Below, piece by piece: positions 5,126 to 11,095 of a DNA stretch of 11,095 bases. The translations under genes were made by a program, and so were the position numbers. Location of the stretch: contig DATIBL010000082.1 in NCBI GenBank assembly GCA_035457505.1, positions 1 to 11,095 on the forward strand. Direction: 5' to 3'. This DNA is from DATIBL01 sp035457505 (lineage in GTDB: Bacteria > Patescibacteriota > Minisyncoccia > Phycocordibacterales > UBA6899). The notes under the pieces were generated by a model. It saw nothing but the letters and a program-made list of their open reading frames with translations. It had not been told where the DNA came from and did no database searches. Numbering within the stretch: the stretch's first letter is position 1; each line of letters begins with the position of its first letter.

Positions 5126-6910
5126 ATGCCGCTCGATACGAGCAAGTTTCGCGAACTCTTCTGCTCTGAAGCGGAGGAGAATCTCTCTGTTCTCTCGTCG
5201 ACGCTTCTTGCGCTCGAACGCGATCCTTCTGGTAAGGATGCGTACGATACACTGATGCGCAATGCGCATACGATCAAGGGCGGTGCAGCAACGATGGGGT
5301 ATGTGAAGATGGCATACCTTGCGCACGTGCTTGAGGATGTCTTCGACTATGCGCGCAACGGAATGATCGCACCGGACAGCGCGCTCATCTCTGCGCTCCT
5401 CGCTGGAGTTGATGCCCTTGGCCGCGCGCTTGCGAATGTGTGCGCGGGAAATGAAGAGATCGACCTCGCGGATGTTGCAGAAGATTTGAAAAAGAAGAGC
5501 GGAGTTCCGACGAGCGGAGTGGGCTCGTCTCCGCGCTCGCAAGATGGAAAGCCTGTCGCAGCGACCATGCAAACGGAAACACTGGTGGCACAAGTGGCAG
5601 CGCCAGTTGAAACGGCCGCCGCTCCACTTCTTGATCATCCGGAACATGAGAAGCGCATGATTGACGCGGAGCAGGCGTTCGCGCTCGCGACGCGCACCGA
5701 GCTCGCACATGTCCGCGTCCCGATCGAGCGCCTCGACCATCTCCTCGGACTGCTCGAAGAACTTTTGATCGTAAAGATGAAGCTTGAATCGCTCGTTGAT
5801 CCGATTGTCGCCGCCATTGCGCATGAGGTGCGCCCGGAAGTTCGCAAGCAGCTTGAGCTTGTTGCGTCGCTCGGCCCGCTCGTACAGGACCTCTCTCGCC
5901 TCGTCAACGAAACGGAGTACAGCATCATGCGCGCGCGCCTCGTCTCGCTCGAGCATATCTTCGGACGGTTTCCCCGCATGGTTCGAGATCTGGCGGTGGC
6001 AGAGGGGAAGCAGATCGACTTCGTTGCGAGCGGAGCAGATGTTGAGCTCGACCGTGTAATCGTTGAGAAGCTCGGCGGCGCGCTCGCGCATCTGGTCCGC
6101 AACGCGGTCGATCATGGAATCGCGAAACAAGGACGGATCCGCATGTATGCGCAGCGCATCAAAGATCGCGTTCGTATCGTCGTCGAGGATAACGGCGCTG
6201 GCATCGATTATGATGCAGTGCGGACACTTGCGATCGAGCGTGGGCTGCTTTCCTCAGACGCTGCGAAGGGTGCAACGAACGAGACGCTCGCGACGCTTAT
6301 CTTTTCTCCGCATTTTTCGACCAATCAGCAAGTGACAGAAGTATCCGGTCGCGGTGTCGGACTTTCGTCGGTCAAAGCGTTCGCGCGCGATATCGGCGGC
6401 CGAGTGATTGCAGAGTCGCCGATCGACGGTGGTGGGACGCGCTTCACGCTCGAGCTTCCAATGTCGGTTGCGGTGGTTCATGTCCTTCTTGTGACGACGC
6501 AGGGGCTGACGTTCGCGTTTCCTTTTGCCGACGTCGAGCGTTCTGTTCGGATCCGTCCGTCCGATATCTTTGCAGCCGCAGGCCGCGAAGTGATGGTTGT
6601 CGATGGACTCACGATCCCGGTCTTCCATCTTGCCGATGTTCTGAACGTGCGCATGACATCGCACGATGAGACGGCGGATATCCATGATGTCGTGATCGTG
6701 CGAACAGACGAAGGCCCAGTTGGATTTGTGATCGACGCCTGCGTCGGAGAGGAGGAGCTTTTAGTGAAGGCTATTCCTTCTGTGCTGCGACAGGTGAAGG
6801 GATTCTCGGGCTCTGCGCTGCTCGGCGATGGACGGACTATTCTCCTTCTTGAGTCGAACGGTTTGCTCGCACTGGCGCGGATTTCTATAATGAACGCATT
6901 GAAACCATGA
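5126..6910 (+). CDS. cheA: chemotaxis histidine kinase CheA
   Basis: CheA autophosphorylates when receptors signal and passes phosphate to CheY and CheB. The 594 residues show P1 (Hpt, about 1-105) with phosphorylated H48 in NAHTIKGG. A Gly/Ser/Ala/Pro-rich linker (about 125-190) follows, where a P2 (CheY/CheB-docking) domain would normally be; P2 seems absent. P3 dimerisation helices run from about 195 to 265 (VPIERLDHLLGLLEELLIVK, 198-217). P4 (ATPase, about 270-445) has the N box RNAVDHG (N326), G1 box DNGAGID (D355), F-box-like FSPHFST and G2 box GRGVGLSSV (408-416). P5 (CheW-like regulatory domain, about 446-594) ends with the typical SGSALLGDGRTILLLE. The start ATG has an extended -10 box 6 bases upstream. 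The stop TGA overlaps the cheC ATG (ATGA), and the gene end holds a promoter for cheC. Confidence 0.96.
   Translation: MPLDTSKFRELFCSEAEENLSVLSSTLLALERDPSGKDAYDTLMRNAHTIKGGAATMGYVKMAYLAHVLEDVFDYARNGMIAPDSALISALLAGVDALGRALANVCAGNEEIDLADVAEDLKKKSGVPTSGVGSSPRSQDGKPVAATMQTETLVAQVAAPVETAAAPLLDHPEHEKRMIDAEQAFALATRTELAHVRVPIERLDHLLGLLEELLIVKMKLESLVDPIVAAIAHEVRPEVRKQLELVASLGPLVQDLSRLVNETEYSIMRARLVSLEHIFGRFPRMVRDLAVAEGKQIDFVASGADVELDRVIVEKLGGALAHLVRNAVDHGIAKQGRIRMYAQRIKDRVRIVVEDNGAGIDYDAVRTLAIERGLLSSDAAKGATNETLATLIFSPHFSTNQQVTEVSGRGVGLSSVKAFARDIGGRVIAESPIDGGGTRFTLELPMSVAVVHVLLVTTQGLTFAFPFADVERSVRIRPSDIFAAAGREVMVVDGLTIPVFHLADVLNVRMTSHDETADIHDVVIVRTDEGPVGFVIDACVGEEELLVKAIPSVLRQVKGFSGSALLGDGRTILLLESNGLLALARISIMNALKP
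6863..6891 (+). promoter_or_regulatory. internal promoter for cheC-cheD within the 3' end of cheA
   Basis: A -35 TTGCTC (6863-6868), a 17-base spacer and a consensus -10 TATAAT (6886-6891) lie inside cheA, with 15 bases between the -10 and the cheC ATG. The transcript would have a leader of about 8-9 bases. It would let cheC and cheD be expressed apart from cheA, besides any read-through. Confidence 0.55.
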
Positions 6911-7593
6911 GTGACCAATCGCCCGCGCATACCCCATCGCTTGATTCTGTCGACGCGGACCAGCTCCGCGAACTTTTGAATATCGGCGTGAGTCATGCGT
7001 CGACAAAGCTTTCACAATTCACGAATCACCGCATCACGATTAGCGTCCCGACGGTCGGACTTCAGAGTGTTGTGCATCCTCATGACTATCTTCCAAATCC
7101 GGAGGAGGTGTCGGGGGCGATCCTGCTTCGGTTCAATGGAGCGCTCGAGGGATTCATGCTGCTGATATTTACGGAGATTGCAGTTCGGCATCTTCTTGAA
7201 TCGCTTGGAGGCACTCCGGTCGGAGACATTCGTACACTCGATGACTATCAGCGCTCAGCGTTACAAGAGGTTGGGAATATTGTCGCCGGAGGCATGCTTG
7301 GCGGGATTGGGCCTCTGCTTTCAGGGAAGGCGGTGCAGTCGGTTCCCGATGTGGTGATCGATTCCGGCGCATCTCTCATAAACTCAATTGTCGCCGGACT
7401 TGTGCATGCGCACGGACACTATGTCGCGATCGACGTGTCGATCTGCGTTGATGCACGTGAGGATGTTGTTGCGTGTGAAGGTGGCGATCCTGCGCTCGGG
7501 CGACTCTTTCTTTTTCTTGGGCCCGATGCTGCAGATGCTGCGCTCGGATTCACGCGCGCATATCTTGATCATGCAAAATCTCCTCGTGTATGA
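6907..7593 (+). CDS. cheC: CheY-P phosphatase CheC
   Basis: CheC dephosphorylates CheY-P and binds CheD, tying adaptation to the output level. The 228-residue protein carries both active-site motifs of the CheC family, D/S-x3-E-x2-N-x22-P. The first is D18, E22, N25 and P48 (DQLRELLNIG); the second is S117, E121, N124 and P147 (SALQEVGNIVAGG). Both are complete in residue and spacing, so two phosphatase sites are expected, as in canonical CheC and unlike CheX. The N-terminus (1-15) is an extra polar tail. The start ATG overlaps the cheA stop (ATGA, 4 bases) and the gene end overlaps the cheD start in the same way, so translation is probably coupled through the three genes. The FliY/FliN type is excluded because no flagellar C-ring domain follows. 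Confidence 0.94.
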   Translation: MSDQSPAHTPSLDSVDADQLRELLNIGVSHASTKLSQFTNHRITISVPTVGLQSVVHPHDYLPNPEEVSGAILLRFNGALEGFMLLIFTEIAVRHLLESLGGTPVGDIRTLDDYQRSALQEVGNIVAGGMLGGIGPLLSGKAVQSVPDVVIDSGASLINSIVAGLVHAHGHYVAIDVSICVDAREDVVACEGGDPALGRLFLFLGPDAADAALGFTRAYLDHAKSPRV

Positions 7594-8090
7594 CCCGGAT
7601 CGTCGAGGTACGCATCGCAGAACTTTTTGTTGGGAACGAAGAGCACACGATCGTAACGAACGGCGTTGGGTCGTGTATCGTCGTACTTCTCTATGATCCG
7701 ATCATGAAGATCGGTGGCCTTGCTCATGCGATCTTGCCGCGCAAGACAGAGGCGCGGTATCCGACGATCGAGTTTGCGGCACACTCGATGGATGCGGGGA
7801 AGCGATTTGTGAAATTCGCAGACGAAGCCGTGGGTCTTCTTGTGGACGATATTGAATCGCTCGGCGGCAAGCGCGCGCGCATGATCGCAAAGTTGGTCGG
7901 CGGCGCGCGCATGTTTTCGCTGCTTGAAGCGGATAAGTATGGCATCGGGTATCACAATACTGAAGCGGCAAGAGCAGAGCTCGCGCGATTCGGGATCCCG
8001 ATCGAAACCGAAGTGACCGGAGGGACGGTCGGACGCAACGTGCGATTTGATCTCGCAACGGGAATCGCGGAAGTCATCACAAAGGTCTGA
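7590..8090 (+). CDS. cheD: chemoreceptor glutamine deamidase CheD
   Basis: CheD converts selected receptor glutamines to glutamates and is held in check by CheC. The 166 residues match the family in length and motifs: T23 and C29 in IVTNGVGSCIVV and H46 in GGLAHAILP, with the same Cys-to-His spacing (17) as in known CheD enzymes; C29 is the nucleophile. Downstream, GGARMF (about 104-109), GIGYHN and the TGGTVGRNVRFDLATG region near the C-terminus are also typical. The start ATG overlaps the cheC stop (ATGA), fitting the known CheC-CheD complex. It ends the che cluster; 58 bases follow before the next gene, which has its own promoter. Its receptor substrate is not in the window. Confidence 0.95.
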   Translation: MTRIVEVRIAELFVGNEEHTIVTNGVGSCIVVLLYDPIMKIGGLAHAILPRKTEARYPTIEFAAHSMDAGKRFVKFADEAVGLLVDDIESLGGKRARMIAKLVGGARMFSLLEADKYGIGYHNTEAARAELARFGIPIETEVTGGTVGRNVRFDLATGIAEVITKV

Positions 8091-8114
8091 CCTCGGGGTG
8101 TCCATATTCCGGGA

Positions 8115-8142
8115 TTGAGATTTTTTTCTGTGCGGGTACACT
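8115..8142 (+). promoter_or_regulatory. promoter of the 8149 gene
   Basis: A -35 TTGAGA (8115-8120), a 16-base spacer starting with seven T, and a -10 TACACT (8137-8142) lie just ahead of the ATG at 8149. The gap of 6 bases predicts a leaderless transcript. It should also drive the overlapping endonuclease III gene. Confidence 0.6.
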
Positions 8143-8148
8143 AGCCCT

Positions 8149-8652
8149 ATGAAGAGATTTTCCGGCACCGCGATCGCGAGTATTTGTTTTGTGATCGCAC
8201 TTGCCTTATCCCATGGCTTGAATATCGGAATGTTTTTTGAAGACGTGAATCCCGTTGTGCTGGATGAGATTCGAACGCCGCTCTCGGCTCACGGGTCGGA
8301 CGCTTCCGGCGTAGCGCTCCGTGAAGTGATTGAAGCTCCGCGTGCGGTCTCGAACAAAGTGCCCGATCATCGCCGCCGCCTCCGTGCATTCTTCGGACGG
8401 TCAGACGGAGACTGGGATGTGCATGTGTTCGTCGAGCAGGCCGCTCCTGCAAAGACCTTCCGTGTTGATCTTCCGTTTCGCGTTGCCCGGATCCCCGAGG
8501 AACTCCGGTTCGAAGATGAGCATGTCCTCCGGATTCCGATCGAAGATGCGTATGGGATCCCCGTATCCATCACGCTTGATCTCGATACGCTCGTGATCGC
8601 ACCCGCGGAGCTCGGAACCCATCGTGACCACGCGTCTCATGAAACGCCGTGA
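8149..8652 (+). CDS. hypothetical secreted or membrane-anchored protein
   Basis: This 167-residue protein starts with a basic residue pair and a hydrophobic segment (about 5-27, GTAIASICFVIALALSHGL), a signal peptide or membrane anchor. The rest is polar, with an Arg/His-rich patch (about 73-83) and a beta-like region (about 92-155). There are no cysteines after the hydrophobic segment. I recognise no family. It has its own promoter 6 bases upstream and overlaps the start of the endonuclease III gene by 14 bases (ATG start) or 29 (GTG start), so the two share a transcript. The pairing with a repair gene is likely positional only. Whether it joins the envelope pilus machinery encoded nearby is unknown. 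Confidence 0.75.
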   Translation: MKRFSGTAIASICFVIALALSHGLNIGMFFEDVNPVVLDEIRTPLSAHGSDASGVALREVIEAPRAVSNKVPDHRRRLRAFFGRSDGDWDVHVFVEQAAPAKTFRVDLPFRVARIPEELRFEDEHVLRIPIEDAYGIPVSITLDLDTLVIAPAELGTHRDHASHETP

Positions 8653-9286
8653 AACACGTTCTGCGCGAGGAGCGCGGACCGAGCGCGCGAAAAACATCTT
8701 CCGGCGGCTTCGTCGGCTCTTCCCTGATGCAGGAATGATGCTTCGGTATGGGTCGCCGTTCGAGCTCCTTGTGGCTGTCATGCTCTCTGCGCAGTGCACC
8801 GACAAGAAGGTGAACGAGGTGACTCCAAAACTCTTTGAGCGATGTCGCTCTCTTGATGATTACCTTGCGATCGATCGTGCCCAACTTGAGCGGCTGGTCT
8901 TTTCGACCGGCTTTTATCGGACGAAGGCCAAGCGGATTCAAGAGGCGGCGTTCGTCGTGAAACACCGGTTTCACGGAACCTTGCCCCGGACCATGCCGGA
9001 GATGCTCGAGATTCCCGGCGTGGCACGGAAGACCGCGAATGTTGTTTTGGGAAACGCATATGGCATTGCCGAAGGGATTGCCGTCGACACCCATGTGAAA
9101 CGCCTCGCACGGTTATTTGGATTGTCGGATGAGACCGATCCGGTCAAGATCGAACGCGATCTTATGGAGGTCATTCCTCGCCGGGAGTGGTTTCACGCAA
9201 CTTATCTGTTGATCGAATTTGGTCGGCGCTACTGTCCTGCTCGGCAGCACGATCACGCTGCGCACCCCCTTGGCGACCTCCTGTGA
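8639..9286 (+). CDS. nth: endonuclease III-like DNA glycosylase/AP lyase lacking the iron-sulfur cysteine set
   Basis: Endonuclease III removes oxidised pyrimidines and nicks abasic sites in base excision repair. Numbering from the ATG at 8639 (215 residues), the core is normal: SPFELLVAVMLSAQCTD (39-55), the helix-hairpin-helix around LEIPGVARKTANVV (123-136) with catalytic K131, and D150 in VDTHV. The C-terminal iron-sulfur loop is not normal. The family pattern C-x6-C-x2-C-x5-C here reads C199, H206, H209 and L215, in CPARQHDHAAHPLGDLL, where surrounding residues still follow the family (CPAR, PL, DL). The cluster should therefore be absent or replaced; another His is at 204. A GTG start at 8624 would add 5 residues. 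The gene overlaps the preceding gene by 14 bases and ends in a GTGAAAC inverted repeat. It is probably an active glycosylase, but the effect of the change is unknown. Confidence 0.92.
   Translation: MKRRETRSARGARTERAKNIFRRLRRLFPDAGMMLRYGSPFELLVAVMLSAQCTDKKVNEVTPKLFERCRSLDDYLAIDRAQLERLVFSTGFYRTKAKRIQEAAFVVKHRFHGTLPRTMPEMLEIPGVARKTANVVLGNAYGIAEGIAVDTHVKRLARLFGLSDETDPVKIERDLMEVIPRREWFHATYLLIEFGRRYCPARQHDHAAHPLGDLL
8956..8975. repeat. inverted repeat CGTGAAAC/GTTTCACG inside nth
   Basis: CGTGAAAC (8956-8963) and GTTTCACG (8968-8975) form a perfect 8-bp inverted pair with a 4-base loop within the nth coding sequence. It is the same word as at 1791-1814 and 9283-9303. Confidence 0.6.
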
Positions 9287-9302
9287 AACGCCCCGGTTTC
9301 AC
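9283..9302. repeat. inverted repeat GTGAAAC/GTTTCAC over the nth stop codon
   Basis: GTGAAAC (9283-9289) and GTTTCAC (9296-9302) form a 7-bp stem with a 6-base loop. The left arm contains the nth stop codon TGA (9284-9286). No T-run follows, so as a terminator it would be weak. The right arm continues GTTTCACG-CA-GAAACA, close to a parS half-site pair but one base longer. Confidence 0.55.
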
Positions 9303-9346
9303 GCAGAAACATTGATTCTCGGGAGTATGCCCTGCTGGCTATTCTT

Positions 9347-9355
9347 TGGTATACT
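9347..9355 (+). promoter_or_regulatory. extended -10 promoter of the response regulator-pilB pair
   Basis: TGG followed by TATACT (9350-9355) is an extended -10 element 6 bases before the ATG at 9362, predicting a leaderless transcript. No convincing -35 is seen. pilB, 6 bases after the regulator gene, has no promoter of its own that I can see. Confidence 0.6.
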
Positions 9356-9361
9356 GACCTC

Positions 9362-9730
9362 ATGAAAGTCCTAGTGATCGACGACGAAAAGTTCATCCGG
9401 AATGTTTTTGCCTCCGAACTCGCACAGGAGAATATCGATGTTGCGCTTGCCGGAGATGGCGAGGAAGGGCTCGCAAAAGCAAAAGAGTGGCACCCTGATG
9501 TCATCGTGCTCGATATGATCCTCCCGAAGCGAGACGGGTTCGAATTGCTCGAGCTCTTCCGGAAGATGCCGGAGCTCAAGGGCGTCGCGGTCTATGCCTT
9601 CTCTGAACTTGCCCAGGAGCACGACAAGAGTGAGGCGATGGAGCTCGGTGCGATCGAATATTTTTCTAAGGATCAGCATACGGTCCGGCAGGTTGTTGAT
9701 GCGATCCGCGCGCGTTCTGCGGGAAAGTAG
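9362..9730 (+). CDS. single-domain response regulator (CheY-like), pilus-associated
   Basis: A 122-residue receiver domain with no output domain. It has the acidic pair D7/D8, phosphate acceptor D51 (VLDMILP), S81 at the Ser/Thr switch position and K103. After K103 comes Asp instead of the usual Pro (YFSKDQ), and the stretch around 75-105 (YAFSELAQ, MELGA, SKDQHT) differs clearly from the che-cluster CheY. The kinase is unknown; CheA is a candidate. It lies 6 bases ahead of the pilus ATPase gene with one predicted promoter for both, so it probably acts on, or is expressed with, the type IV pilus motor. It could work by binding PilB or an assembly protein, but nothing in the sequence fixes the partner. 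Confidence 0.88.
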   Translation: MKVLVIDDEKFIRNVFASELAQENIDVALAGDGEEGLAKAKEWHPDVIVLDMILPKRDGFELLELFRKMPELKGVAVYAFSELAQEHDKSEAMELGAIEYFSKDQHTVRQVVDAIRARSAGK

Positions 9731-9736
9731 TCCGCT

Positions 9737-11095
9737 ATGGACCAGTCGAGTTCAGAGCTGAAGATCCTCCTGCTCGGCATGAACATGCTGACTGCTGAGG
9801 AGTTCGACCAGGCGGAGAAAGATGCGAAGGAGAAAAGCATCCCGCTCATGGAGTATCTCCCGCAAACGGGACTCCTCTCCGATAATCATCTCGGACAGCT
9901 GCTCGCAAATTTTTATCGCACGAATTTTATCGATCTCGCGAAAGAGCGAATCCCAAAAGATATTCTTGAGCTGCTTCCGGAGGCGGTCGCGCGCGGGCAG
10001 GGTGCCGTGATCTTCCGCCAGGATGCATCGATCCATCTTGCGACGACGAATCCCGGAAACTACGAGTTCATCAAAATGATCGAGCGGCGTTTTGGAAAGC
10101 CGACCCTCGTCTACTATGCGACCCCGCTTTCGCTGCGCACGCAGCTTCGCCACTATGAGAAAAGTTTCGGCGAACGGATCGAGAAGATCTTGAAGCATAT
10201 GGAATCGGGAGCGCGCGACGAAGACATCGTCGAGTTCGTGAGTGTGCTTCTTTCATATGCGCATGCGAGTCGCGCTTCAGATATCCACCTTGAGCCGCTC
10301 CTCGAACATGTCTCGGTACGGTTTCGTATTGACGGCGTACTGCACGAGGTCGCTCGCTATCCGAGCTCGCTTCATGAGAAGGTTGTCTTCCGCATCAAGA
10401 TCATGTCGCGTCTGCGTACGGACGAACATGCGGCGCCGCAGGATGGACGCCTGAGTCATGTCGAAGAGAAGAGCGAGAACAATCCGAAGCCCGAATCGTA
10501 TGACATTCGCGTCTCGATCCTCCCCGTGCAGCATGGAGAGAATGTCGTCATGCGTCTTCTCGCTGAGCACTCGCAGCGCCTCTCGCTTCGCGATCTCGGT
10601 CTCTCTGAGCCCGATCTCGAAAAAATGGAGCGCGCATCGCGAAAGCCCTACGGCATGATCTTGTCGGTCGGTCCGACCGGAGCAGGAAAGACGACGACGC
10701 TCTATGCGATCCTCTCGGTTCTGAACGATCCCGAGGTGAACATCATGACGATCGAGGACCCGGTCGAGTATGCAATGGAGCACGTGCAGCAGACGCAGGT
10801 GAATGAAAAGAAGAACCTCAATTTTGCGACAGGACTCCGATCGATCGTCCGCCAAGACCCCGACATCATTATGGTCGGCGAAATCCGAGACGAAGAGACC
10901 GCATCGATCGCGGTGAATGCGGCGATGACCGGACATTTGTTGCTCTCGACCCTGCATGCGAACGATGCGGCAACCACATTTCCGCGCCTCTCCGATATGA
11001 ACGTCGAGCCGTTTCTTGTCGCCTCATCAGTGAACGTCGTCGTTGCGCAGCGTCTTACGCGTAAGGTCTGCGAAAAGTGTAAGACGAATTATTTT
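9737..11095 (+). CDS. pilB: type IV pilus extension ATPase PilB / GspE family (3' end cut by window)
   Basis: This hexameric cytoplasmic ATPase drives assembly of type IV pili or type II secretion pseudopili. The frame runs 453 codons from the ATG at 9737 to the window edge without a stop. The N-terminal part (about 1-150) matches the GspE/MshE-type N domain. The ATPase core follows: SDIHLEP with an Arg-rich strand RFRIDGVLH, Walker A GPTGAGKTT (312-320), Asp box IEDPVEY, Walker B DIIMVGEIRDEETA (376-389) with catalytic E382, and His box STLHANDA. The first half of the tetracysteine zinc motif, C445-x2-C448 (VCEKC), is at the edge; the second pair lies outside the window. PilT retraction ATPases lack this N domain and zinc motif, so PilB/GspE is preferred. 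It is translated with the response regulator upstream (6-base gap). Confidence 0.94.
   Translation, partial: MDQSSSELKILLLGMNMLTAEEFDQAEKDAKEKSIPLMEYLPQTGLLSDNHLGQLLANFYRTNFIDLAKERIPKDILELLPEAVARGQGAVIFRQDASIHLATTNPGNYEFIKMIERRFGKPTLVYYATPLSLRTQLRHYEKSFGERIEKILKHMESGARDEDIVEFVSVLLSYAHASRASDIHLEPLLEHVSVRFRIDGVLHEVARYPSSLHEKVVFRIKIMSRLRTDEHAAPQDGRLSHVEEKSENNPKPESYDIRVSILPVQHGENVVMRLLAEHSQRLSLRDLGLSEPDLEKMERASRKPYGMILSVGPTGAGKTTTLYAILSVLNDPEVNIMTIEDPVEYAMEHVQQTQVNEKKNLNFATGLRSIVRQDPDIIMVGEIRDEETASIAVNAAMTGHLLLSTLHANDAATTFPRLSDMNVEPFLVASSVNVVVAQRLTRKVCEKCKTNYF

Noticed and set aside
4997..6130. 377-codon minus-strand frame over cheA
   Set aside because: Arg/His-rich composition typical of antisense reading of a GC-rich gene; cheA on the other strand has every expected motif.
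7571..7589. Separate promoter for cheD (TGCAAAAT region)
   Set aside because: The -10 is poor, no -35 is evident, and the ATGA overlap with cheC already explains expression.
8091..8130. Intrinsic terminator after cheD ending in the T7 run
   Set aside because: No stable stem can be drawn before the T-run without large bulges; the T-run is the spacer of the next promoter.
10277..10957. 226-codon minus-strand frame over pilB
   Set aside because: Antisense of the PilB ATPase core; composition and lack of motifs show it is a shadow.

Overview
The window carries bacterial DNA with a compact layout: short intergenic gaps, stop/start overlaps, almost no Shine-Dalgarno sequences, a tRNA without an encoded CCA end, and a type IV pilus ATPase next to a small response regulator. 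Together with several small secreted or anchored proteins of no recognisable family, this suggests a Patescibacteria/CPR-type genome. That assignment is an inference from style and is not proven. TGA is used as an ordinary stop codon.

Layout. 1-1360: two unrecognised plus-strand genes; the first may continue left of the window. 1361-1802: a promoter, a tRNA-Pro(UGG), and an unusual repeat in which the 3' end of the tRNA plus its terminator hairpin (55 bp) is repeated exactly 188 bp downstream, enclosing a GC-rich hairpin-rich segment of 133 bp. 1803-2846 (minus): a membrane-anchored, cysteine-containing extracytoplasmic protein of unknown function, divergent from the next block. 2927-8090: a chemotaxis cluster in the order cheW-cheY-cheB-cheA-cheC-cheD. 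8149-9286: a small anchored or secreted protein overlapping an endonuclease III gene. 9362 to the right edge: a single-domain response regulator followed closely by pilB/gspE, cut by the window end.

How the genes fit. CheA (kinase), CheW (coupler) and CheY (output) form the signalling core. CheB (receptor methylesterase), CheD (receptor deamidase) and CheC (CheY-P phosphatase and CheD partner) form the adaptation arm. No receptor (MCP) and no CheR lie in the window, so they should be elsewhere. No flagellar gene is present. The nearest motility gene is the pilus extension ATPase with its own response regulator, so the pathway probably steers pilus-driven surface movement (inference).

Most notable: (1) many start codons lie only 6-8 nt after a -10 box, so much of the window seems to be transcribed as leaderless mRNA from gene-by-gene promoters, even inside the che cluster; (2) the 8-mer CGTGAAAC/GTTTCACG is strongly over-represented outside the che cluster, several times as inverted pairs at gene ends, and one site resembles parS; (3) the endonuclease III keeps only one of four iron-sulfur cysteines, two being replaced by histidine; (4) the tRNA-tail/terminator duplication looks like an attachment site or a small mobile repeat.
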